From: Symsagittifera roscoffensis
Lineage: Eukaryota > Xenacoelomorpha > Acoela > Convolutidae
Direction: 5' to 3'
DNA: 64,000 bases
Assembly (NCBI RefSeq): GCF_963678635.1
Contig: NC_087063.1
Location: 83,003,574 to 83,067,573, forward strand
The notes under the pieces are model-generated. The model had not been told where the DNA came from. It did no database searches and saw only the letters and a list, made by a program, of their open reading frames with translations. Shown here piece by piece: positions 13,401-21,142 of this stretch. Made by a program: the position numbers and the translations under genes. Positions within the stretch are counted from its first letter, which is position 1. The number at the start of each line of letters is the position of its first letter.

Positions 13401-14035
13401 GTACATCTCTCTCAGCTAAGTTGAAGGCCGGAGTTGTTCATTGACTAGTTGATGACTACTGAAGCTGACAACTAATAAGTTTAAGCAACAAAAAAGGCGC
13501 TCGGTGGCAAATTCGATGTATACTTTGTTTGTCGATAAAGTAGTAAACTTTGCAGTTGTATTTGAAGATTAGAGAGTAAACATTTTTGGCAATGATGGCA
13601 GCTTTATGTTAACTAAGAACATTATCTCAGAATCTGCGAATTAACAAGTAAGGTTTATTTTGATGTGCAGAAAACCAACAGGTGCATCAAAAAGTAACAC
13701 AACTTTAGTTCTTTTTGATAACTGTAAATTAGTTGGTGTATTTGATTATGAAGTTGACTTGCAGTGAAACAACTTATTTGACTGAGTTATGCATCAGAAA
13801 AAGTCACCAACACACTTTTCGGGTTGTCGAGAATTAAATGAGTTCATGAAAAGGAAAAAAGTAAATATCACAGTTTTTGAGGTTCCGATAAGCAGTGATG
13901 GCTGTCAGAAAGCATCAATGCCATGAGCGCGACTAATTTCTCGGAAATTGATGCACATTGCTGGGAACATTCAACACACTATTATGACATTGATCCAATT
14001 TTTTACACCCTGCTCGGAGCCTTCGACACATCGCT

Positions 14036-14094
<59 letters not shown>

Positions 14095-14382
14095 AATTTG
14101 AGCTCAGGACAATAATACATTTTGAATATATTTTTTTCGAAATACGTCAAAAACTGCTCGTAAGAAAACGAAACTTTTTATGAGAAAGAAAACCACCGCA
14201 ATCACAAATACTTCGAGAGTCGGAGCAATAATCCAATGAAAATAGATACATTGATAACTTAACTGAACAAACTGAAAATAATTTATTTAATTTCCGCGGG
14301 AAAAAAATCAACTTCAATTTCGATACGACAGATCAAACAGATTGAAGAATGGGTTCTCAAATTGGAAAAAAAGACAATTATT
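10413..14382. other. Gene-poor host DNA with diverged TTCCGCAAA repeats
   Basis: No gene is supported. Three blocks (10690-10885, 11730-11935, 12530-12720) share words such as TTCCGCAAA, GTCGC(G/A)GA and GCGGATTCCGC, and look like old copies of one dispersed repeat. A hairpin-forming inverted repeat with arms 13343-13355 and 13391-13403 (TACTTAACAATGA) encloses a second CCCCCTT/AAGGGGG stem. 12770-12890 has repeated ACAGATTATCTACAG-like words. Confidence 0.5.
14037..14092. repeat. (TA)n microsatellite
   Basis: About 28 uninterrupted TA dinucleotides. Confidence 0.97.
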
Positions 14383-14693
14383 TTTTATTGTTCCGACTTT
14401 CCGACAATTTTAAAGCTTGTTGTGTTTTTTTATTCAATCAATTTTTGACTTTTTGATTATTATGGAATTGTTTGAACCATTTGATAGATAATCTTGGCTG
14501 GTACTCCTGTGATCTTACCTGTGATCCTTTTTTGTATAAAAATGGGGGTTTGAGAATTGCTAATTTGGCAAACTTGGGATAAAAAACGCGCTATTTTTTG
14601 GGTTTTTTAGAACATGTAAGCGGCAAATTAAGGCGTTATTTTAATTTGTTAAAGCGCAGTCGGAACGCTCAAGGCTTCGCCATTATATGCGAG
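14383..14693 (-). repeat. R1 repeat interrupted by Polinton E1
   Basis: Begins TTGTTCCGACTTTCCGAC and proceeds to the other R1 end, CAGTCGGAACGCTCAAGGCTTC. It breaks off at 14693, where E1 starts. The missing end (CTCTCTTGTTAAT, compare CAGTCTTGTT) resumes at 33005 after E1. This shows E1 inserted into a pre-existing R1 copy. Confidence 0.75.
14688..14693. repeat. E1 target-site duplication, left
   Basis: TGCGAG, directly repeated at 32999-33004 immediately outside the two AGTAGTAT ends. A 6-bp duplication is the established hallmark of Polinton integrase. Confidence 0.93.
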
Positions 14694-14909
14694 AGTAGTA
14701 TTGTATCGTGTCCCGGATCCTAAGGGGGGGGTCCTTCCTAAGGGGGGGGTCCTCACGTAAAGCAAAATCCTAGGAAAGGGGTCCTTAATTTTTTGGAGGA
14801 CCCTCATCCTAGGATTTTGTAAACGAAAGAGATTTTCCACCCAAAAAGCAGAAGACCCCCTACTTAGGATCTTGCTAAGTTTAGCTTAACAACAAGGGAC
14901 ACGATACAA
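14694..14909 (+). repeat. E1 left terminal inverted repeat
   Basis: 216 bp, matching the reverse complement of 32782-32998 with a few differences and indels. It contains repeated GGGGTCCT and ATCCTA(A/G)G words and two runs of eight G. TTGTATCGTGTCCC near the outer end recurs inverted (GGGACACGATACAA) at the inner boundary, so the repeat is itself partly self-complementary. Confidence 0.93.
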
Positions 14910-15210
14910 AAATCTTTCTAATTCCAAATTTTGGGGTCCTAATTATTGGTCCTGATTAATTATATGAATCATATTAATTGTTATGCTTGTTTAGGGTAAA
15001 TGAACTTTCGACCTAGTTGAAATTTGTTAGTGAACGGGGAATTGACTTTTATGGTATATAATAAAAATTCGCCGGCCATTTTGGCAGCGTAGCTTAACTG
15101 TTGGCAGCAGTAAACTAATTCCTTAACTTGACCTAAATTTTATGGTGAAAAGGCAGTAAATTGAAATTACTCTCAAAAGGCGGCGGCCGTTTCTGGGCAA
15201 AATATACCAA
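14910..15210 (+). promoter_or_regulatory. E1 left leader, 300 bp
   Basis: Between the repeat and the first gene. It has no open frame of note and includes a short inverted repeat around ATTAATTATATGAATCATATTAAT (14955-14978). It presumably carries the promoter for the rightward virion block, but no specific element is identifiable. Confidence 0.3.
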
Positions 15211-15780
15211 ATGATAAAATTGTCAAATTTTGAAATAAGAAAAATGAAATTAGAGGGAACTTGGTGTACTGAAGATATTGATAATGAACATTTACAATTA
15301 AGAGTGTTTTCAACCGCAGAAAAAAACTCATTTTTCAAATTATGTAATGAACGCTACGTCGTCTTCCTCGAAAGGGCAAAGGAAATTTCAAAGAAAGAAT
15401 ACGAGTTGATTTTCAAAGAACAATTTTATTTGAGTGAGCTTCAACAAATCTCTTGGTGCATTTCTACAAAACAAAAGTATGGCACTGTGAGCGATTTGAA
15501 TATTGCTGATTATGAAAACGTTTTCGACTATTCGTTTGACTTTAACTCATTATGGGTTGATAAAGACTTGGAGAGAAAAATCCGTCTATGTTTCAACAAG
15601 CTATCAAAATACAAAAAACTTCCGGTGGTTTATTTAATTATTTACCACCGTTATCTTAATGAGTCTAAATGGTATTTGCAAGGTCACTTTTATTTCCACT
15701 GGCTTGAAATTCAGCAGGTTGGAGAGGTGTTGGAAAAAATAAATAATGAAATTGCAAAAAAGCAGAGTAACTCCTATTGA
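15211..15780 (+). CDS. Unrecognised 189-aa protein, only in E1
   Basis: First gene of the rightward block; its end overlaps the next start by 35 bp, indicating a compact arrangement. The protein is rich in Lys, Glu and aromatic residues, with no membrane segment and no family I recognise. A C-terminal stretch reads YLQGHFYFHWLEI, with two His four apart in a hydrophobic strand-like context, followed by a helical end. E2 has no counterpart: there, the next gene of the block lies directly beside the HUH-like gene. It may be an accessory or lineage-specific protein, possibly a very diverged second copy of another gene. Start chosen at the first ATG. Confidence 0.65.
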   Translation: MIKLSNFEIRKMKLEGTWCTEDIDNEHLQLRVFSTAEKNSFFKLCNERYVVFLERAKEISKKEYELIFKEQFYLSELQQISWCISTKQKYGTVSDLNIADYENVFDYSFDFNSLWVDKDLERKIRLCFNKLSKYKKLPVVYLIIYHRYLNESKWYLQGHFYFHWLEIQQVGEVLEKINNEIAKKQSNSY

Positions 15781-16180
15781 TTTGAAAATAATTCACGAAA
15801 TTTATACGTCTTTGAAACAAACTTATCCTGATAATTCTAACCGACGCAACTATTTTCTAGCTGCATGTTCTCTGTTTTTTGTTAGTTCTGATAACCTTAA
15901 CTACGACATTTTAATTAAGTTGAGACCTTATGGTGGCTTGATTGGTATTGATAACTCTTCCTTGGACAAATATTTGAAAAATTCCAAAATTTTACGATTG
16001 CACGCTATTTTGCACGATGCGGCCGGATTTATACACGAATTTTATCAACAGGGTCCCACGTACTGTTACATGTTGCCCTGGAACTGTAACAACAGCTTAT
16101 TGGGACATTTGAGTGGAATAGCGTTCTGCCTTTTCATTAAGTTGAAAAAACCAGAAGTTTATCATTTACTAGAATGCTAG
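15746..16180 (+). CDS. Conserved Polinton protein of unknown function (LHDAAG family)
   Basis: 144 aa, homologous to 50171-50578 in E2. Conserved blocks are RPYGGLIGIDNSSLDK (about residues 53-68), LHAILHDAAGF (about 80-90), GP.Y.Y.LP (about 99-107) and LGHLSGIAFCLF (about 116-127), ending LLEC. The invariant His-Asp, the GH and the Cys invite thought of an enzyme or metal site, but I cannot assign a fold. In both elements it sits immediately upstream of the DxE nuclease-like gene. Here the stop overlaps the next start (AATGCTAG), which suggests reinitiation or closely linked expression. Confidence 0.85.
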   Translation: MKLQKSRVTPIDLKIIHEIYTSLKQTYPDNSNRRNYFLAACSLFFVSSDNLNYDILIKLRPYGGLIGIDNSSLDKYLKNSKILRLHAILHDAAGFIHEFYQQGPTYCYMLPWNCNNSLLGHLSGIAFCLFIKLKKPEVYHLLEC

Positions 16181-16743
16181 GCGAGAGATCAGTTGTGCTT
16201 GACGTGGAAGGCTTTCGTTACAAGAAAAACGCCTTTGTGGTTAAAGAATTAGCAATAACAACTTCAGACTACAGCGATCGACTCATTTTCCTACCTCCAG
16301 TGAATTTCAATATACTATCAAAGCTTGAACAAAAAGCTTACAACTGGTTAACTAATTATTTACACGGTCTCCATTGGGAAAACGGTGATTATCTTTATAT
16401 AAACTTGAATCAAATACTTCAGAGTTTTGTGCTGAGAAATCCTGGTGCCGTTTTTTACGCTAAAGGAAAAGAAAAGACAGAATTTTTGGCCAAGTTCTTG
16501 GACCGAAAGATTGAAAACCTAGATGATTTGGGCTGTCCTCGGGTTGAAAACTTATATTTTAAAAATTATCCAAGTTGCAATAAACATATTCCACATTACA
16601 ACTCCAGGAATCATTGTGCCTTGAAGAAAACCAAGGTTTTTTATGATTGGTTGAAAAATGAACAACAGCGAGAGATCAGCGAAAGTGGAGACATACCTAT
16701 CACAAAATTCAATGCTTTGTGCGTGGATGACTCCAGAGGGTGA
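16174..16743 (+). CDS. Putative RNase H-fold (DxE exonuclease-like) protein
   Basis: 189 aa, homologous to 49574-50161 in E2. It opens with a strand VVLDVEGFR (D and E two apart), continues with a VKELAI strand, FLPPV.FN, a Trp-rich segment with GLHWE.G, FYAKGKEK, a conserved LGCP, a C..H pair and a C-terminal HCAL..TKVFYDWL. The D-x-E first strand, a KG-containing second strand and a late His/Asp region resemble the layout of DnaQ/DEDD-type 3'-5' exonucleases. The similarity is by pattern only and the catalytic set is not fully visible. It could process DNA ends or degrade RNA; a structural, non-catalytic role is possible. Confidence 0.75.
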   Translation: MLGERSVVLDVEGFRYKKNAFVVKELAITTSDYSDRLIFLPPVNFNILSKLEQKAYNWLTNYLHGLHWENGDYLYINLNQILQSFVLRNPGAVFYAKGKEKTEFLAKFLDRKIENLDDLGCPRVENLYFKNYPSCNKHIPHYNSRNHCALKKTKVFYDWLKNEQQREISESGDIPITKFNALCVDDSRG

Positions 16744-16999
16744 TATTAAAATTTCATTAACGAGAATAGAGCGTATTGATTGCAGTGGCCAAATTGTTCA
16801 GAGGAAGGAGCAAATAATAATTTCCGAAGAAGAGTTGTCTACGTTGAAGAGGTTTTTTCCAGTTATTGATCAATTTGTATACTTCCAGAGATTCAAGTTT
16901 ATCAGAAATGTTAGCCAGCAAGCGAGGAGTATGTCTTCCCGAACTAGTCTTAGTACCCAAACGTCAGCCAGGAGTTCAGATGGATCTAAACAGCAGTGA
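16658..16999 (+). CDS. Small conserved Polinton protein A
   Basis: 113 aa, homologous to 49294-49638 in E2. The shared core is a strand-rich I.ISLTR...(I/L)DC.G........(I/L)....EL..L..FF.V.D.F, followed by a Ser/Arg/Thr-rich tail here. It overlaps the previous gene by 86 bp and the next by about 90 bp in other frames, and E2 has the same overlaps. The true start could be the internal ATG at about 16712, since the first ~18 residues lie inside the upstream gene. Function unknown; a single small beta domain is plausible. Confidence 0.65.
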   Translation: MNNSERSAKVETYLSQNSMLCAWMTPEGDIKISLTRIERIDCSGQIVQRKEQIIISEEELSTLKRFFPVIDQFVYFQRFKFIRNVSQQARSMSSRTSLSTQTSARSSDGSKQQ

Positions 17000-17162
17000 A
17001 TTGCCAGATGAGATTAAGACGATTGTGAAAGAGGATACTGTGAAGAAAATAATGTACTACAAAAAAACCGCAAATATCCCAGCAAACTTTGTTTTAGAAA
17101 TGCATGACATAAATGATAGAGATTTCACACGTTATGAAATTTTTTACTGTTCTCAAAAGTAA
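16908..17162 (+). CDS. Small conserved Polinton protein B
   Basis: 84 aa from the first ATG in frame. The homologous E2 gene is 49098-49397. Conserved pattern: LP.E(I/L)K..VK.D.V..I......T......FV......(F)T(K/R)YE.F(F/Y). Small and strand-rich, no membrane segment, no recognised family. The upstream part overlaps protein A in a different frame in both elements. Low information content alone, but conservation of frame, order and overlap in a divergent second element makes it credible. Confidence 0.6.
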   Translation: MLASKRGVCLPELVLVPKRQPGVQMDLNSSELPDEIKTIVKEDTVKKIMYYKKTANIPANFVLEMHDINDRDFTRYEIFYCSQK

Positions 17163-17234
17163 TTTAATTTTTTACAAGCTTCATTCGCAGAGAGAAAAAG
17201 TCTAACGCAGTCTGTAGAATAAATAGTTTCTCAA

Positions 17235-17518
17235 ATGTCAGAAGCAACAACAGCAGTAGATGAACCTGACGCAACATTAGTAACAGAGTTTGTTTATAAC
17301 GAGACAAACAGTGAAAAAAATCATGGAAGTTTTGTAACAATGTAACTTTGCCAAGGTCTGAAGTAGTTTTTGTTGCGCAAATGGTAGTAATTCTAATTTT
17401 ACTAACTTTCTGCATTCTCAAACTTTCTTTCACTAAATTAAGTTGCGAAGAAACGTCAGTTTGGTTCTCGATTTTATCAGGCTTGGTTGGTTACGTACTA
17501 CCAAACCCAAGAATATGA
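17235..17518 (+). pseudogene. Small membrane protein gene, frameshifted
   Basis: The frame opening at 17235 has an acidic N-terminus and stops at 17345. The homologue of the rest of the E2 protein 48423-48713 continues in another frame to 17518, with the join near 17330-17336 at a run of four T. The downstream frame carries one strongly hydrophobic segment (about 17366-17420) and a C-terminal SCEETSVW...GYVLPNP section matching SCDETAIW...GYMLPNP in E2. Its stop overlaps the ATPase start (ATATGA). It was a short acidic-tailed single- or double-pass membrane protein, perhaps for entry or envelope interaction. The break may be real or a sequencing slip. Confidence 0.75.
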
Positions 17519-18216
17519 ATAAAGTGATTGATACTTCGACAAGAATTTTTATGGCGATAGTGGGACCTTCAGGATCCGGGAAAACTGAGTTAATTTTGAA
17601 ACTTCTGATGGGAAATACTTTTTACCCTAAATTTGGAACCGTTCTATATCTTTACAAAGAGATGCAACCTGCATTCTCAGAAAAAGTGTCTTCTCGCGAA
17701 GTGAATATGGAGTTCATGAAATTCGACGGATTCGAATCTGTGAGAAAATTAGAAAATGTTCTTCTAGTTTTCGATGATTCATGTGAAGACATCTATAATG
17801 ACAAGGAATTTGTTAGGTTAGCGACAGCGGGTAGACATAGAGGGATAGATGTAATATATGTTAAGCATAACTTGTTTCAACAAAGTCGATGGTCGCGTAC
17901 GATTGATTTGAACACTTCACACATCATTCTGTTCAAATCGCCTCGCGACGTTCAGCAACTAGATCTATTAGGAAGACAATTGAATGTATCAAAATTTTTG
18001 AGAAACTGTTACGAATTAGCTACCAGAGACTCTTTTGGACATCTTCTAATCGACTTGGACCCCCGTACATCAGATTGTTTGAGATATTGTTCAAATATCA
18101 CACCACCTGGGCCAACAGTTTTTTATTTACCCTTATCTGAAGCAGAAACTACTCCAATCACAAATGAAAAAGAAAAACTTATCTATTCTGCGGCATATGG
18201 TACAACTGAAACCTGA
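17515..18216 (+). CDS. FtsK/HerA-type genome-packaging ATPase
   Basis: 233 aa from the ATG that aligns with the E2 start; upstream in-frame sequence is the membrane gene in another frame. P-loop GPSGSGKT at residues 17-24, Walker B VLLVFDDSCED at about 82-92, then TAGRHRGIDVIYVKHNLFQQ and RTIDLNTSHIILFKSPRD, where the sensor/Arg positions of this family lie. It matches the A32-like/HerA packaging ATPase of Polintons and adintoviruses, which pumps DNA into the capsid. Length is normal for the family. The E2 homologue is 47728-48420. Confidence 0.95.
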   Translation: MNKVIDTSTRIFMAIVGPSGSGKTELILKLLMGNTFYPKFGTVLYLYKEMQPAFSEKVSSREVNMEFMKFDGFESVRKLENVLLVFDDSCEDIYNDKEFVRLATAGRHRGIDVIYVKHNLFQQSRWSRTIDLNTSHIILFKSPRDVQQLDLLGRQLNVSKFLRNCYELATRDSFGHLLIDLDPRTSDCLRYCSNITPPGPTVFYLPLSEAETTPITNEKEKLIYSAAYGTTET

Positions 18217-18469
18217 CCAGCTAAGAAGATTAATTAGAAAAACTTCAAATCGTGAGATCATAACACTTGTTTGTGAATGTTTGCTCAATGTAGTCAATGG
18301 AAACGTACCCGTTAAAATCGCAAACATCGAACGATTCGAGACAGCATACAAATACTTATTAACTCCAAAAACCAGTGTTGTCAAAAAACGTGCGATTATT
18401 TTGAGTAAAGAAGGCTTCCATTTAGTTCGACAAATACTTTATTTTTGTTACAAGTACCTCACAACTTAA
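18164..18469 (+). CDS. Small conserved Polinton protein C
   Basis: 101 aa, overlapping the ATPase end by 53 bp and abutting the next start (TAATGATG). The E2 homologue is 47481-47771, with the same 44-50 bp overlap. Helical and Lys/Arg-rich, with a conserved (I/L)(V/C)(C/D)C..NV..G.VP segment mid-protein, a basic stretch and a more hydrophobic C-terminus (HLVRQILYFCYKYL). Proteins of this pattern recur beside the ATPase in animal Polintons; their role is not established. A virion or membrane-associated helical protein is my inference. Confidence 0.75.
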   Translation: MKKKNLSILRHMVQLKPDQLRRLIRKTSNREIITLVCECLLNVVNGNVPVKIANIERFETAYKYLLTPKTSVVKKRAIILSKEGFHLVRQILYFCYKYLTT

Positions 18470-19329
18470 TGATGACTGCTGAAGAATTCATTCTAATTCC
18501 GAAACATTTATATGTTAAAGAGCAGCCACATGCTGCACGTGTTCTTCATGATAATAATATTAAACATAAAAATGCTCAACTGTCCTATCTTAACCGGCTT
18601 AGACCCCAATTACCTCCACAAACTAGTAAGACTACTGCAACGAAGGAAACATTTACGGATAATGTTGAGCCCCAACAAGAACAGCTTAAACTGTTAACGG
18701 ACGATGAAGAAGTACCGGTCGAACGTGTTAAAGACGAAAAACTAGAAGAGAAACACAATAGACAGACCGAAAGCATTTTAGGACAGTTACAAGTTTTAGA
18801 AGACAAAAAATTTGTTAGAGCAAAAACCGTACTTGAAATTATAGAAAATTCAGAAAGAGTAACCATAAACCATGACAATGAGGTGATATATGTAGATAAA
18901 GTACCAACAGGACTTAAAGCTACAATATTTTTATACGACATACAACAACCAACGAAAAAACTACACAATCCGGCGTTCATTAACATTTTAACTGCTCTCA
19001 ACTTGAATGAAAACCTGGTAATAAATCGAAATGCCAAACACGCGGTTCAGTCAGCGTCTTTTAACGCTCAAGAGAAACGAGAACCCGGACCCTCAAGAAC
19101 CCGCTCAACATCGCCCACTTGGCAGGAAAAAAGTAGTGCAAACCTTAAGAGAAGTAAAAAACACAAACGAAAAATTCTCAGCGGTAATAGAAAAACCCAA
19201 AACCAAAAACGTGAAAAAGAGTCAGAAGAAGGCTCTGACTCATACGGAACGCCCCATAACGATTCAGATTCTCCAACGTCAGAAAAGACGAAGGCGCAAA
19301 CAAAACAATGGGAAAATTACCAAGATTGA
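18469..19329 (+). CDS. Conserved Polinton protein with N-terminal EEFILIPK motif
   Basis: 286 aa from tandem ATGs. N-terminal AEEFILIPKHLY and a following QLSYLNRLRP are shared with E2 46520-47470 (AEEFILIPRKTY, QLNYIQRFR). A low-complexity acidic linker follows, then a second conserved domain (about residues 115-200) with VDKVPTG.KATIFLYD.QQ..KKL, and a Ser/Arg/Lys-rich tail. The last 299 bp overlap the integrase N-terminus out of frame. Function unknown. Its position before integrase, and the N-terminal motif shared by many animal Polintons, suggest a core structural or DNA-associated role. Confidence 0.8.
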   Translation: MMTAEEFILIPKHLYVKEQPHAARVLHDNNIKHKNAQLSYLNRLRPQLPPQTSKTTATKETFTDNVEPQQEQLKLLTDDEEVPVERVKDEKLEEKHNRQTESILGQLQVLEDKKFVRAKTVLEIIENSERVTINHDNEVIYVDKVPTGLKATIFLYDIQQPTKKLHNPAFINILTALNLNENLVINRNAKHAVQSASFNAQEKREPGPSRTRSTSPTWQEKSSANLKRSKKHKRKILSGNRKTQNQKREKESEEGSDSYGTPHNDSDSPTSEKTKAQTKQWENYQD

Positions 19330-20251
19330 AGAAAAATTGTTGAAAACTAAATACAGTGAAAAAGGTCCCGCGTTATTTGGTAGTGTGAACAACTTGATAA
19401 AAGCAAGCAATTTGTCGCGAAAGAAAGTTAAACATTTCCTTCATACTGAACCTGCTTACACAAAATATCGAACTGTGATCCGAAAAACGCCGCGACTCAA
19501 GGTCATAGTTTACGATATCGACGAAATCTGGTCATTAGATCTGGCCTTTGTTGATAAACTTGCCCAGTACAACCATGATGTTAAGTATCTGCTTGTTGCA
19601 GTTGACTGCATGTCCCGCTATCTCAGAGTGCAACCCTTGAAATCAAAGTATGCTACTACAACAGCAGAAGCGTTCAAACTAATGATAACGACAAAACAAC
19701 CGGAAAAAGTATGGGTGGACAAGGGCACAGAGTTTAAAGGGTCCTTCGAACCATTATGTAAAAAGAAAGGCATAAACACATATAGCACAGAGAGCGAGAA
19801 AAAGTCCGCATTCGCTGAGAGAAATATCCGTTCCTTGAAAAATCTGATTTATAAGTACTTGGAGGATAAATGGACTTACTCATACATTGACAAATTGCAA
19901 GATTTTGTCAATGCAATTAATTCGAGAACAAATCGTGTCACAAATCTTGCACCAAATAAAGTAACTAAAAAAGATGTTCCTCGCCTGATTTCATTAAGAG
20001 CAGAACAGTCTTTGAAGTTAGTTCGACGTCCAAAGCTTTATGTTGGTGATTATGTTAGACTTGCCAAAGTAGACATACGTTTTCGCAAGGGTTACAAACA
20101 ATCGTTCACCGATGAAGTGTTTGAAGTTTTTGACATACCAACACGAAATCCCCCAACATACAATTTGATTGATTCTAACAGAGAACCGATTGAGGGAAAA
20201 TTTTACGAGTCTGAACTGATTCGCGTTCTGGAGAAGGACAATCATGACTGA
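19031..20251 (+). CDS. Retrovirus-type DDE integrase
   Basis: 406 aa. Basic, probably disordered N-terminus (1-100, the part overlapping the upstream gene), then a Lys-rich helical segment, then the catalytic core: IWSLDLAFVDK (D170), KVWVDKGTEFKG (D230) and KKSAFAERNIR (E263). D-to-E spacing is 32 residues, slightly under the classic 35 but identical in E2. The C-terminal SH3-like section has VGDYVRLAK...F.KGY.Q.FTDEVFEV. It inserts the element into host DNA and makes the observed 6-bp duplications. The stop overlaps the next start by 8 bp. Translation may begin at a later Met, since the N-terminal 90 residues are poorly conserved. Confidence 0.95.
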   Translation: MPNTRFSQRLLTLKRNENPDPQEPAQHRPLGRKKVVQTLREVKNTNEKFSAVIEKPKTKNVKKSQKKALTHTERPITIQILQRQKRRRRKQNNGKITKIEEKLLKTKYSEKGPALFGSVNNLIKASNLSRKKVKHFLHTEPAYTKYRTVIRKTPRLKVIVYDIDEIWSLDLAFVDKLAQYNHDVKYLLVAVDCMSRYLRVQPLKSKYATTTAEAFKLMITTKQPEKVWVDKGTEFKGSFEPLCKKKGINTYSTESEKKSAFAERNIRSLKNLIYKYLEDKWTYSYIDKLQDFVNAINSRTNRVTNLAPNKVTKKDVPRLISLRAEQSLKLVRRPKLYVGDYVRLAKVDIRFRKGYKQSFTDEVFEVFDIPTRNPPTYNLIDSNREPIEGKFYESELIRVLEKDNHD

Positions 20252-21137
20252 GGGCACTTCCGACAGTCTTTTCACCCATAATGTTCCCCCTTCCTTCACA
20301 ATTACCCTAGTTTCATCTGCATCAATGAACATTTTTAAGGATAACACTCTGGCCAACTTCAAAAATCTCCTGAGTGAAGAAATAAATTTGCAAGGTGAAT
20401 GGAGAGTAGCAGTTACAGAAATTACCTTCCCTACTCAGATAAACAACGTAACTGACAACAACATTGTGTACTACAAAAAAGATCGGGTTATAGCAAGCAT
20501 GAAAGTTGAGAAAGACAAGATCTCCAGACCTTACCTTGGAGAAACAGCAAAATTAACAAAAGGAGAATATACGAGCATTGATCAAATACTGGACGAGATT
20601 CGTCGAAAGACAGAATTAGAGAAATTGGATTACGTAATAGATCCAATAACCAAACATCTTTCCTTATGGCTGCATTATTGGGAAGGTATAACTTTTTCAA
20701 GCCCGCAAATTCCTAGTCTACTTGGATTCAAAGGCGTCAGAGATGGAACTGGTTATCATATAGGTTACAAACAAGGAAGCACGAAACATAGCACATTCTC
20801 TACCCAAGATCTTATTGCTGACTATCCCGTTGATGTATGCGCTGGTACTCAGCTTATGTTTATTTATCTGGACATAATTCATTATCAAATAGTCGGAGAC
20901 ACAAAAGCACCCCTTTTACGAGTCATTGATACAAATCGTCGAGTGAAAAACGGTTACGCATGTACAATTGAACCGAATCATCGTAAAGTGTTTAGTAATT
21001 TGGATTTTAAAAAACTTTTGGTCAATAATATTTCCAATATTTCTGTGAACTTGCGCACAGAAACTGGAGGACTTGTTCCTTTCGCTGGAGGGGGAAAAGT
21101 TGTTCTGACTTTGAAATTTCAAAAGTTTAGCAATTGA
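20244..21137 (+). CDS. Minor capsid (penton-like, single jelly-roll) protein
   Basis: 297 aa, homologous to 44730-45599 of E2. N-terminal (T/V).(T/H)L(V/I)S(S/T)ASM..F.DNTLA.F, then W(R)VA(V/L)(T/S)E(I)(T/I)FPT..NNVTD, SFPSPQIPSLLG-like FSSPQIPSLLG, IGYK, a (F)(I/V)Y(L/I)DI(I)(H/Q)YQ(I/T)VGD.KAPLLRVID strand pair, IEPNHRK, and a terminal LRTETG.LVPFAG.GKVVLTLKF. This matches the Polinton minor capsid protein, which forms the pentameric vertices of the icosahedral shell. It lies directly before the core-like protein and major capsid genes, as is usual. Confidence 0.88.
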   Translation: MTEGTSDSLFTHNVPPSFTITLVSSASMNIFKDNTLANFKNLLSEEINLQGEWRVAVTEITFPTQINNVTDNNIVYYKKDRVIASMKVEKDKISRPYLGETAKLTKGEYTSIDQILDEIRRKTELEKLDYVIDPITKHLSLWLHYWEGITFSSPQIPSLLGFKGVRDGTGYHIGYKQGSTKHSTFSTQDLIADYPVDVCAGTQLMFIYLDIIHYQIVGDTKAPLLRVIDTNRRVKNGYACTIEPNHRKVFSNLDFKKLLVNNISNISVNLRTETGGLVPFAGGGKVVLTLKFQKFSN

Positions 21138-21142
21138 TCAAA

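Noticed and set aside
18585-19037. 150-residue antisense open frame in the EEFILIPK gene
   Set aside because: Shadow of a conserved sense gene; no homologous antisense frame stands out in E2.
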